A stretch of 14,104 nucleotides of DNA from Anaerolineales bacterium (GTDB taxonomy: Bacteria > Chloroflexota > Anaerolineae > Anaerolineales > JABWBV01), in assembly GCA_027019845.1 (NCBI GenBank), contig JALUWE010000167.1:1-14104 (forward strand), given 5' to 3'. The notes under the pieces were generated by a model that was given only the letters and a program-made list of their open reading frames with translations, was not told where the DNA came from and made no database searches. The position numbers and the translations under genes were made by a program. Positions within the stretch are counted from its first letter, which is position 1. Every line of letters starts with the position of its first letter. Positions 1 to 8,115 of the stretch are shown in pieces.

Positions 1-171
1 GTCGATGCGCCCGATGTCGATCAGCGCGGCCGGGCTGGAGAGGCGCAGTTTCATGGCCGGTAGCAGGCTGTGGCCGCCTGCCAGCAGGTATGCGCCGCTG
101 TGTTTTTGCAGCAGTTCCACGGCCTCGGCCATGGTATTGGCTCGGTAATACTCGAAATCAGGGGGGTACAT
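1..171 (-). CDS. coxM: Molybdenum hydroxylase FAD-binding subunit (CoxM-like), 3'-truncated by window edge
   Basis: Only the first 57 codons lie in the window. The reading starts MYPPDFEYYRANTMAEAVEL and contains LLAGGHSLLPAMKLRL, the FAD-pyrophosphate-binding AGGxSLxPxMK signature of the CoxM/XdhB-type flavoprotein subunit. This subunit takes electrons from the [2Fe-2S] clusters of CoxS and passes them on through FAD. The ATG lies 3 nt beyond the coxL stop, and a GGAGG ribosome-binding site at 183-179 lies within the last codons of coxL, 7 nt from the ATG, so translation is probably coupled. Family assignment is secure; the exact substrate of the enzyme is not. Confidence 0.9.
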   Translation of the reverse strand, partial: MYPPDFEYYRANTMAEAVELLQKHSGAYLLAGGHSLLPAMKLRLSSPAALIDIGRID

Positions 172-174
172 GGG

Positions 175-3005
<2,831 letters not shown>

Positions 3006-3039
3006 ATGGGACCTCCTGTGTGGGTGTGTAAGAGATGGG

Positions 3040-3108
3040 CAGTGTCCGGTATTCAGTATTCAGTGGACGGTATTCAGTATTCAGTGGGCAGTATTCGGTA
3101 TTCAGTGA
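3040..3108 (+). repeat. Degenerate heptamer array, CAGTATT type
   Basis: About ten 7-bp units can be read in phase from 3040: CAGTGTC, CGGTATT, CAGTATT, CAGTGGA, CGGTATT, CAGTATT, CAGTGGG, CAGTATT, CGGTATT, CAGTGA. Relative to coxS transcription the array is in reverse orientation, and it lies in the coxS 5' leader region. The 143-bp repeat begins at its last unit. This copy is the most degenerate of the four CAGTRTT arrays in the window. Confidence 0.9.
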
Positions 3109-3251
3109 CAGTACTTACGCAGTTGAGACCTCACAGGTCTACAACCACACGATGCAGGAAGATTTTACCCAAAATAGATTGCATCCGGGCATCTCCATGC
3201 GCTTTGAGACCTGTGAGGTCTGGGTGCGACTTTTCAAGTACGTAAGTCCTA
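3109..3251 (+). mobile_element. 143-bp MITE-like structured repeat, copy 1
   Basis: This block is repeated at 7866-8008 with the same length and 136 of 143 identical positions by eye. Its ends are inverted repeats: CAGTACTTACG at the left, and TAGGACTTACG when the right end is read on the minus strand. The longer arms 3113-3126 and 3234-3247 pair at 12 of 14 positions. Inside are two self-palindromes that are exact reverse complements of each other (AGACCTCACAGGTCT at 3126-3140 and AGACCTGTGAGGTCT at 3207-3221) and a central hairpin (3151-3156 with 3180-3185; 3162-3166 with 3171-3175). TCAGTGA abuts both ends (3102-3108 and 3252-3258) like a 7-bp target duplication. No transposase is encoded, so it would be non-autonomous. 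It lies between the MoeA-like gene and coxS and could form a hairpin in that transcript. Confidence 0.8.
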
Positions 3252-3262
3252 TCAGTGAGAAG

Positions 3263-3325
3263 CAGCCTGATTACTGAACACTGAACACTGTATACTGAAC
3301 ACTGAACACTGAACACTGGCTACTG
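3263..3325 (-). repeat. Heptamer array, CAGTGTT type, containing a gene's stop codon
   Basis: Read on the minus strand from 3325 the units are CAGTAGC, four CAGTGTT-like units interrupted by CAGTATA, then two more CAGTGTT-like units, CAGTAAT and a decayed CAGGCTG. The first unit supplies the last codon (CAG, Gln) and the TAG stop of the MoeA-like gene. The array runs in the direction of that gene's transcription and opposite to the array at 3040-3108, so the two flank the 143-bp repeat as an imperfect inverted pair. Confidence 0.9.
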
Positions 3326-4342
3326 AACGCGCGCCCGGGGCATGGGGCGTTTGGGGGTGTCTTCCAGCAGGCCGCCGTGCCCGAGGGGGATGAAATCCGC
3401 GCGAGTGAGGTGGTCTCCGGCCAGCAGGCGGGGGAGCACCCAATCGACGATGTTGGTTTTGTGGCTGCGGGCGCAGCCGGGCGCGCCCAGCACCGGCACG
3501 CCTTCCAGGTAGCCGAGCATGAGCAGGTTGCCGGGGTCTACCGGCACGCCCAGACATTCGACCCGGCCTCCGGCGCGCTCCAGTGCGCGCGGCACGATGT
3601 CGTGGCGGTCCATGATAGCGGTTTCGCCGGCCAGCACGATCAACTGCGCGCCTGCCGCGCGGCGCCGATCCAGGGTTTCCGCCAGGGTGACCTCACTGCT
3701 TTCGTCTTCCAGCGGTATGTAGTCGGTGGTTGTGATTTCCGAACCCAAATTTTCGATGCGTTGTTTGAGGGGTTGGAAATCGCGGTTTAGTTTTTCGTGA
3801 ATGGAGACGGCGCCGGAAAAAATCATGCTCACCCGTTTGGGGGTGAGCATATCGATGGAAATGAGTGCGCGGTTTCCGCTATTGGCAATGCTTTCGACGT
3901 GGCAGACGGAATTCTGAGGCACCGCGAAGGGGATGATTTTGACGGTGGCGACGATCTGCCGTTGGTGGACCGGGGTGTGGTTTTTCAGGGTTGCGATGGT
4001 GATGCCCTCGTACTGGTTGATGCGATACAGCCGTTCCACGTCCACACGCAGGATGCCCAGGCCGGTGGCGAGCAGGTTGACGCGCCCGGCAGAAGGGCCG
4101 ACGAGGCGAAGGCCGCACCCCAGCGCGGCGGCCACGCGGCGGGCCGCCTCGTTCTCCCCAACATCGTCCGGCGCGAGCTCGGCCACGTACACGGTTTTTC
4201 GTCCGATGTCCCGTAAGGTCTGGATATCTTTCCCCGAAAGCGCCCGGCCTTTGCGCAGCAGGCGGCGGCCATTGGGGCCAGCAATGTTGTGGCCGAGGAT
4301 TTTGCCTTGCGCCTGCGCGATGGGAACTGGGCCGAATTTCAT
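3320..4342 (-). CDS. MoeA-like molybdopterin-binding protein of cox loci
   Basis: The protein is 340 aa from the ATG at 4342. It starts MKFGPVPIAQAQGKILGHN and has a C-terminal MoeA/MogA-type fold: AGETAIMDRHD (238-248), VDPGNLLMLG (268-277) and GAPGCARS (286-293), which correspond to the PGKP and GLPGNP loops of MoeA. Recalled relatives beside xanthine-oxidase-family enzymes are often fused to a MocA-type nucleotidyltransferase domain; that domain is absent, since the protein ends 47 residues after the GAPG loop. A role in inserting Mo or preparing the cytosine-dinucleotide cofactor for CoxL is an inference from family and context. The ATG overlaps the coxG stop by 4 bp. An upstream TTG at 4372 is less likely because it lies inside coxG. 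The last codon and stop come from a heptamer repeat. Confidence 0.82.
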   Translation of the reverse strand: MKFGPVPIAQAQGKILGHNIAGPNGRRLLRKGRALSGKDIQTLRDIGRKTVYVAELAPDDVGENEAARRVAAALGCGLRLVGPSAGRVNLLATGLGILRVDVERLYRINQYEGITIATLKNHTPVHQRQIVATVKIIPFAVPQNSVCHVESIANSGNRALISIDMLTPKRVSMIFSGAVSIHEKLNRDFQPLKQRIENLGSEITTTDYIPLEDESSEVTLAETLDRRRAAGAQLIVLAGETAIMDRHDIVPRALERAGGRVECLGVPVDPGNLLMLGYLEGVPVLGAPGCARSHKTNIVDWVLPRLLAGDHLTRADFIPLGHGGLLEDTPKRPMPRARVQ

Positions 4343-4791
4343 TCCGTGGTTTCGATCTTGCTCTTTACACAATCGAAGAAGGTTGCGGTCATCTTGCGGG
4401 TAACGCTGGGCATTAGCCGGGCTGCGGTGGCCGCAATTTTCCCTACGATGGCGATCTCAGCCGACCATTGAAGCTCGGTGGTGCCGTTTTCCGCCCCGTT
4501 TGTCAGGCGCATCTCACTGACTACGTCCGCCGCGCTGCCCGGCGCGTCCCCGTGGGCTTTCATCTTGGCGTAGTGGGGTGGCTGTAGCTCGACGAAGTCG
4601 ATGTTGGCGTTGAACACCACGCGCATATTTCCCAGGCCGAGTGAGGCGACGGCTTTGAATTGTTTGCCAGGAACGACGATCTCCAATGTGTCCAACCCAG
4701 GAACACACTGACTGATGGAGGCGGGTTCCACGAGGAAATTCCATACATGTTCGAGAGGGGCGTTGATGGTTACAGAGCCGTCAAATTGCAT
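4339..4791 (-). CDS. coxG: CoxG-like SRPBCC protein (CO dehydrogenase accessory subunit G)
   Basis: The 150-aa protein starts MQFDGSVTINAPLEHVWNFL, the usual start of the CoxG/SRPBCC lipid-binding fold. It also has the CoxG-typical stretch AHGDAPGSAADVVSEMRL and the LQWSAEIAIVGKIA strand-helix segment. CoxG proteins are reported to link CO dehydrogenase to the membrane and its quinone pool; many carry a C-terminal extension with a membrane segment. This one ends soon after the SRPBCC helix (FFDCVKSKIETTE) with no such segment. The ATG at 4791 is chosen because AGGAG lies 5-7 nt upstream; an in-frame TTG at 4836 would extend it by 15 residues but lacks family support. It is the first gene of the minus-strand operon and is coupled by ATGA overlap to the MoeA-like gene. 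Confidence 0.88.
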   Translation of the reverse strand: MQFDGSVTINAPLEHVWNFLVEPASISQCVPGLDTLEIVVPGKQFKAVASLGLGNMRVVFNANIDFVELQPPHYAKMKAHGDAPGSAADVVSEMRLTNGAENGTTELQWSAEIAIVGKIAATAARLMPSVTRKMTATFFDCVKSKIETTE

Positions 4792-4862
4792 TTGATCTCC
4801 TGAGTTCGATGCACTTCCCTCCTGCGATATATCCAATTATGCAAATATCTTGCGGTGTTCTT

Positions 4863-4891
4863 ATGATAGTAGATCGAAGCGAGTGTGTCAA
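4863..4891 (-). promoter_or_regulatory. Sigma-70-type promoter for the coxG-led operon
   Basis: On the minus strand there is a perfect -35 TTGACA (4891-4886), a 17-bp spacer, and a -10 TATCAT (4868-4863) matching TATAAT at 5 of 6. Transcription would start near 4856, giving a leader of about 65 nt before the coxG ATG. This is the best promoter match in the window and suggests housekeeping-sigma transcription. Confidence 0.75.
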
Positions 4892-4901
4892 GAAAACTGG
4901 C

Positions 4902-4932
4902 GTAAATCATCACGTCTCAGGTGGGGATTTAC
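4902..4932. promoter_or_regulatory. Perfect 7-bp inverted repeat between divergent promoters
   Basis: GTAAATC (4902-4908) and GATTTAC (4926-4932) are exact reverse complements 17 nt apart, with arm centres 24 bp apart. The site lies just upstream of the coxG -35 and about 70 bp upstream of the yebC -10. It could be a dimeric operator for the divergent genes. Two short arms can also occur by chance, and the right arm overlaps a motif shared with position 8018, so a repeat remnant is an alternative. Confidence 0.35.
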
Positions 4933-4999
4933 ACCGGCAGGGTTAGCGTTTGCCCGTGCTTTCTTTCGCTTTCCTGGTCGTTTCGCCACCCCGCGGCAT

Positions 5000-5015
5000 G
5001 GTATAATTTGCGCGC
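5000..5015 (+). promoter_or_regulatory. Extended -10 promoter for yebC-ruvC
   Basis: A perfect TATAAT (5002-5007) is preceded by TGG, giving an extended -10 (TGn). No convincing -35 lies 16-18 bp upstream, which is usual for extended -10 promoters. The 16-bp segment GGTATAATTTGCGCGC matches the -10 region of the peptidase promoter (8073-8088) at 14 positions. Transcription would begin about 30 nt before the yebC ATG. Confidence 0.6.
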
Positions 5016-5043
5016 ATTTCTTTCACGAACAGGAGCGATGGTC

Positions 5044-5799
5044 ATGTCAGGACATTCCAAGTGGTCAACCATTAAAAGGAAAAAAGGGGCCATGGACGCG
5101 AAGCGGGGCAAAATTTTCACCCGACTGGCGCGCGAGATCACGGTAGCGGCACGCGAGGGGGGCGGGGACCCGGAAATCAATTTCCGTTTGCGATTGGCAA
5201 TCGACAAAGCCAAATCCGAAAACATGCCCAAAGAGAACATCGAGCGCGCCATCAAGCGAGGCACAGGCGAGAGCAAAGAAGGCGCGGACCTCGAGGAAAT
5301 CATGTACGAAGGGTATGCCCCGCACGGGGTTGCCCTGATGATTGAAGTGGTCACCGATAACCGCAACCGGGCGGTGGCCGATGTGCGCCACGTTCTCTCC
5401 CGTTATGGCGGCAGTCTGGGCGAAGGCGGCTCCGTGGCCTGGCAGTTTAACCGTACTGCATATTTTGCTCTGAGCGCGGAGGGGATGGATTTTGACGAGG
5501 TGTTCATGGCCGCGGTAGACGGCGGCGCGGAGGACGTCACCGAGGACGGGGAGACCATTGAAATTTTTGCCCCCGTCGAGGCTTTCAAATCTATCAGCGA
5601 CCAGTTACAGGCTATCGGTGTGCAACCCCAGGAAGCCGGGCTGAGGATGATTCCCTCTCACGAAGTCTCGCTAGGCCCGGAAGAAACCCTTAAAGTCATG
5701 CGGGTGATCGAAGCTCTCGAAGACCTGGATGACGTGCAAAACGTATATTCCAACCTGCACATCTCCGAAGAGGCGCTGGCACACCTGGAGGCCGTTTGA
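5044..5799 (+). CDS. yebC: YebC/TACO1/PmpR-family protein
   Basis: The 251-aa protein begins MSGHSKWSTIKRKKGAMDAKRGKIF, the near-invariant start of the family, and matches the usual length of 240-250 aa. It continues with EITVAAREGGGDPEINFRLR, NMPKENIERAIKRGTGE and YEGYAPHGVALMIEVVTDNRNR, all family hallmarks. Members were long annotated as transcriptional regulators (PmpR), while the mitochondrial relative TACO1 acts in translation; which role applies here is not visible. The ATG at 5044 is chosen because AGGAG (5031-5035) is 8 nt away. The in-frame ATG at 5038 is too close to that site, and longer extensions run into the promoter. It is the first gene of a plus-strand operon; its stop sits 1 nt before the ruvC start. 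Confidence 0.95.
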   Translation: MSGHSKWSTIKRKKGAMDAKRGKIFTRLAREITVAAREGGGDPEINFRLRLAIDKAKSENMPKENIERAIKRGTGESKEGADLEEIMYEGYAPHGVALMIEVVTDNRNRAVADVRHVLSRYGGSLGEGGSVAWQFNRTAYFALSAEGMDFDEVFMAAVDGGAEDVTEDGETIEIFAPVEAFKSISDQLQAIGVQPQEAGLRMIPSHEVSLGPEETLKVMRVIEALEDLDDVQNVYSNLHISEEALAHLEAV

Positions 5800-5800
5800 T

Positions 5801-6304
5801 TTGCTGGCCATAGGCATCGATCCGGGGACGGCTACGACCGGTTATGGATTGGTTCGGGAGATAGAGGACGGAAGTTTGATCGCGGTTGGCTATGGCGTGA
5901 TCACCACCCCGCCCCGTACACCGGACGCGGAACGTCTTTCCCAACTCTACCAGGAGTTGAAGGCCATCATCCAGCTCCACCGCCCGGATAGCGGCGCGGT
6001 GGAGAAGTTGTTTTTCCAACGCAACGTCAAGACCGCCATTACCGTAGCGCAGGGCCGCGGCGTGGCGATGTTGGCCCTGGCACAGGCCGGCCTGACCGTG
6101 GCGGAGTACACCCCCCTCGAAATCAAGCAAGCCGTGGCGGGCTACGGCGGCGCAGACAAATACCAGATGCAGCACATGGTGCGCGCCCTGTTGGGCCTGG
6201 ACGAAATCCCCAAACCCGACGACGCCGCAGACGCGCTGGCCGTCGCCATCTGCCACCTGCACAGTGTCAGGATGCAGGCGTTGTACGTGAAGCGTGAAGC
6301 GTAA
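5801..6304 (+). CDS. ruvC: Crossover junction endodeoxyribonuclease RuvC
   Basis: Starting at TTG 5801 the protein has 167 aa, normal for RuvC. It reads LLAIGIDPGTATTGYG, with the first catalytic Asp at residue 7. The other acidic residues are Glu68 (VEKLFF), Asp141 and Asp144 (KPDDAADALAVAICH), completing the four-acid RNase H-like site that resolves Holliday junctions. GVAMLALAQAG and EIKQAVAGYGGADKYQMQHMV are also typical. The TTG start is supported by GGAGG at 5787-5791, within the end of yebC, 9 nt upstream; no ATG fits. The last residues (YVKREA) and the TAA stop are encoded by CGTGAAG heptamer repeats, so the C-terminal tail is repeat-derived. Confidence 0.94.
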   Translation: MLAIGIDPGTATTGYGLVREIEDGSLIAVGYGVITTPPRTPDAERLSQLYQELKAIIQLHRPDSGAVEKLFFQRNVKTAITVAQGRGVAMLALAQAGLTVAEYTPLEIKQAVAGYGGADKYQMQHMVRALLGLDEIPKPDDAADALAVAICHLHSVRMQALYVKREA

Positions 6305-6313
6305 TGCGTAAAA
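6286..6313 (+). repeat. Heptamer array, CGTRAAG type, spanning the ruvC stop
   Basis: Four in-phase units are visible: CGTGAAG, CGTGAAG, CGTAATG, CGTAAAA. The ruvC stop codon TAA (6302-6304) lies in the third unit and the first two encode the final residues of RuvC. The same family recurs at the ruvA stop (6957-6977). Confidence 0.8.
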
Positions 6314-6317
6314 GGGT

Positions 6318-6385
6318 AGACAAGTGAGACAAGTAAGACAAGTCAGACAAATAAGACAAGTCAGACAAATAAGACAAATAAGACC
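6318..6385 (+). repeat. Nonamer tandem array, AGACAARTN, abutting the ruvA start
   Basis: Seven complete 9-bp units (AGACAAGTG, AGACAAGTA, AGACAAGTC, AGACAAATA, AGACAAGTC, AGACAAATA, AGACAAATA) and a partial AGACC run without gaps up to the ruvA ATG at 6386. They replace the region where a Shine-Dalgarno sequence would be, and none is evident. With few G and no complementary partner nearby, the RNA would be largely unstructured. Confidence 0.95.
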
Positions 6386-6961
6386 ATGATCGCCAGCCTC
6401 CGCGGCACGCTCCTCCACAAAGAAAACAACAGCCTGGTGATCGAAATCGGAGGGGTGGGTGTCGAAGTCTTTGTGCCCGCCCCGCTGCGCGACCGGTTCA
6501 CCCCCGGCGAGCTTGTTTCCCTGCACACCTATCTGGTGGTGCGCGAAGACTCGTTGACGCTGTACGGCTTCGAGACCCTGGAGGAGAAAGAATTTTTCAC
6601 CCTTTTGCTTGGGGTAAGCGGGATCGGCCCTCGTCTGGCGTTGGCCGGATTGTCCACCCTCAATCCGGACTCCATCCGCCGGGCGGTTTTCCACGAGCAG
6701 CCCGAGGTGTTCAGCCGCATCCCGGGCGTGGGCAAAAAGACCGCGCAGAAAATTTTGCTGCACCTGCAAGACCGCATCCGTGCGGTGGATGATCTCGCAC
6801 CGGTAGCCGCCCTGACCGACGTCGATACCGAGGTGCTGGAAGCCCTGATCGCGTTGGGATACAGCGTGGTCGAGGCCCAGGCCGCCCTCCAATCCATCCC
6901 CCGCGACGCGCCCCAAGACGTGGAAACACGCTTGCGGCTGGCGTTGCAGTATTTTTCGTAG
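6386..6961 (+). CDS. ruvA: Holliday junction branch migration protein RuvA
   Basis: The 191-aa protein starts MIASLRGTLLHKENNSLVIEIGGVGVEVFVP, the N-terminal OB-fold of RuvA. Two helix-hairpin-helix motifs follow (GVSGIGPRLALAGLS and RIPGVGKKTAQKILLHL), and a C-terminal domain III (DTEVLEALIALGYSVVEAQAAL) that contacts the RuvB motor. RuvA tetramers bind four-way junctions and load RuvB. ruvB is not the next gene; proC follows, so ruvB must lie elsewhere. The ATG comes directly after a nonamer array with no visible Shine-Dalgarno sequence, but the N-terminus matches the family exactly. The TAG stop lies in the first unit of a CGTRAAG repeat. Confidence 0.96.
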   Translation: MIASLRGTLLHKENNSLVIEIGGVGVEVFVPAPLRDRFTPGELVSLHTYLVVREDSLTLYGFETLEEKEFFTLLLGVSGIGPRLALAGLSTLNPDSIRRAVFHEQPEVFSRIPGVGKKTAQKILLHLQDRIRAVDDLAPVAALTDVDTEVLEALIALGYSVVEAQAALQSIPRDAPQDVETRLRLALQYFS

Positions 6962-6977
6962 AGCGTAAAGCGTAAAT
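6957..6977 (+). repeat. Short heptamer array, CGTAAAG type, spanning the ruvA stop
   Basis: Three units, CGTAGAG, CGTAAAG and CGTAAAT, start inside the last ruvA codon. The TAG stop (6959-6961) belongs to the first unit. The array ends over the weak upstream ATG candidate of proC at 6976. It is the same family as 6286-6313, at the previous junction of this operon. Confidence 0.7.
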
Positions 6978-6987
6978 GGAGGTAGAT

Positions 6988-7842
6988 GTGTTCCAGGACA
7001 AGAAGATCGCTTTCATCGGGCCGGGAGTGATGGCCGGAGCCATGATCGCTGGATTGATCCGCGAAAAAGTCGCGCCGGTGGAGTCCATCCTGATCGCCGG
7101 GCCGAACGTTCGCCGTAACGAGCAATTACAGCAGAAATACGGTGTGCAGCCCTTTACCGATAACGCGCAGGCCGCCTCCCAGGCCGATGTGGTGGTGCTC
7201 TCGATCAAACCCCAGACCCTGGACCGGGTGCTGGACGATCTGGTCGGGAAGGTCAAACCAGACGCGTTGGTGCTCTCCATCATTGCCGGCGCGCCGATCA
7301 GCAAAATTGCCCGCGGGTTGAAGCACGATGCCATCGTGCGCTCGATGCCCAATACCCCGGCACGCATCGGCCGCGGCATCACCGTGTGGACCGCCTCCCC
7401 CGCGGTCACGGAAGCCCAACAGGAGATGGCCCGCCAGATTTTGAGCGCGTTGGGCGACGAAGTCTTCATGGACGACGAAAAATACCTGGACATGGCGACC
7501 GCGCTGTCCGGCACCGGCCCGGCCTACGTTTTCCTGTTCATGGAAGCCATGATCGACGCGGGGGTGCATCTCGGCTTCCCCCGCCGGGTGGCCGAAAAAC
7601 TGGTGGTGGAGACCCTGCGCGGCTCGGTGGCCTACTACCTCAACAGCAGCGAATCCCGCCCCCTGCACCCCGCCCGGATGCGCAACCAGGTCACTTCCCC
7701 CGGCGGCACGACCGCGGCCGCGCTCTATTTTCTGGAAAAAGCGGGTTTCCGCACCGCCATCTCGCGCGCTATTTGGGCCGCCTACGAGCGCTCGCGTGAA
7801 CTGGGGCACGACCCCGAAGCGCACGCCCCCGAGACCACCTGA
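6988..7842 (+). CDS. proC: Pyrroline-5-carboxylate reductase
   Basis: The enzyme reduces pyrroline-5-carboxylate to proline with NAD(P)H, the last step of proline synthesis. The N-terminal Rossmann motif is IAFIGPGVMAGAMIAGL, followed by VVVLSIKPQ, IIAGAPI, VRSMPNTPARIGRG and ALSGTGPAYVFLFMEAMIDAG. The C-terminal signature segment is MRNQVTSPGGTTAAALYFLE. The GTG at 6988 is preferred because GGAGG (6978-6982) is 5 nt upstream, giving 284 aa. The in-frame ATG at 6976 would add MEVD but overlaps that site and lies in a repeat. The C-terminus runs slightly beyond the usual end (GHDPEAHAPETT). It is probably the last gene of the yebC-ruvC-ruvA transcript, with no functional link to repair. Confidence 0.95.
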   Translation: MFQDKKIAFIGPGVMAGAMIAGLIREKVAPVESILIAGPNVRRNEQLQQKYGVQPFTDNAQAASQADVVVLSIKPQTLDRVLDDLVGKVKPDALVLSIIAGAPISKIARGLKHDAIVRSMPNTPARIGRGITVWTASPAVTEAQQEMARQILSALGDEVFMDDEKYLDMATALSGTGPAYVFLFMEAMIDAGVHLGFPRRVAEKLVVETLRGSVAYYLNSSESRPLHPARMRNQVTSPGGTTAAALYFLEKAGFRTAISRAIWAAYERSRELGHDPEAHAPETT

Positions 7843-7865
7843 AGCACACCGCGGATACTCAGCAG

Positions 7866-8008
7866 CAGTACTTACGCAGTTGAGACCTCACAGGTCTACC
7901 ACCACACAATGCAGGAAGATTTCACCCGAAATAGATTGCATCCGGGCATCTCCATGCGCTGTGAGACCTGTGAGGTCCGGGTGCGACTTTTCAAGTGCGT
8001 AAGTCCTA
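7866..8008 (+). mobile_element. 143-bp MITE-like structured repeat, copy 2
   Basis: This is the second copy of the block at 3109-3251, in the same orientation and of identical length, with seven substitutions. The flanks TCAGCAG (7859-7865) and TCAGTAG (8009-8015) agree at 6 of 7 positions, like an aged target duplication. Two of the substitutions, C at 7923 and G at 7928 against T and A in copy 1, keep the base pair closing the central ACCC tetraloop. A third (G at 7997) restores a pair in the terminal stem that is a mismatch in copy 1. It lies 23 bp past the proC stop, where its hairpins might end transcription, and 44 bp upstream of the peptidase promoter. Confidence 0.8.
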
Positions 8009-8051
8009 TCAGTAGCAGGACTTACACCGTTTATCCGCTTTTGTGAATTAC

Positions 8052-8080
8052 TGGACAAATCAATTGCTTTCAGGTATGAT
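8052..8080 (+). promoter_or_regulatory. Sigma-70-type promoter for the M42 peptidase gene
   Basis: TGGACA (8052-8057, 5 of 6 to TTGACA) is followed by a 17-bp spacer and TATGAT (8075-8080, 5 of 6 to TATAAT). The start would be near 8087, about 29 nt before the ATG at 8116. The segment GGTATGATTTGCACGC resembles the yebC promoter region at 5000-5015. Confidence 0.65.
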
Positions 8081-8115
8081 TTGCACGCTTAATTCCAGCC
8101 ACGTAGACACTCGAA

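Noticed and set aside
3145..3240. Short peptide encoded by the 143-bp element (similar plus-strand frames in both copies)
   Set aside because: The two frames are similar only because the DNA is 95% identical. Substitutions follow predicted base pairing rather than codon positions, and no start with a ribosome-binding site was seen.
4921..5043. N-terminal extension of YebC from an upstream GTG
   Set aside because: It would begin upstream of the TATAAT at 5002-5007 and add residues not seen in the family; MSGHSKW at 5044 with AGGAG upstream is the proper start.
5696..6916. Minus-strand open frame of 406 codons across yebC, ruvC and ruvA
   Set aside because: It spans three well-supported genes, and its middle is the translated nonamer array (repeating Cys-Leu-Thr/Ile). 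It is an artefact of the repeat lacking stop codons.
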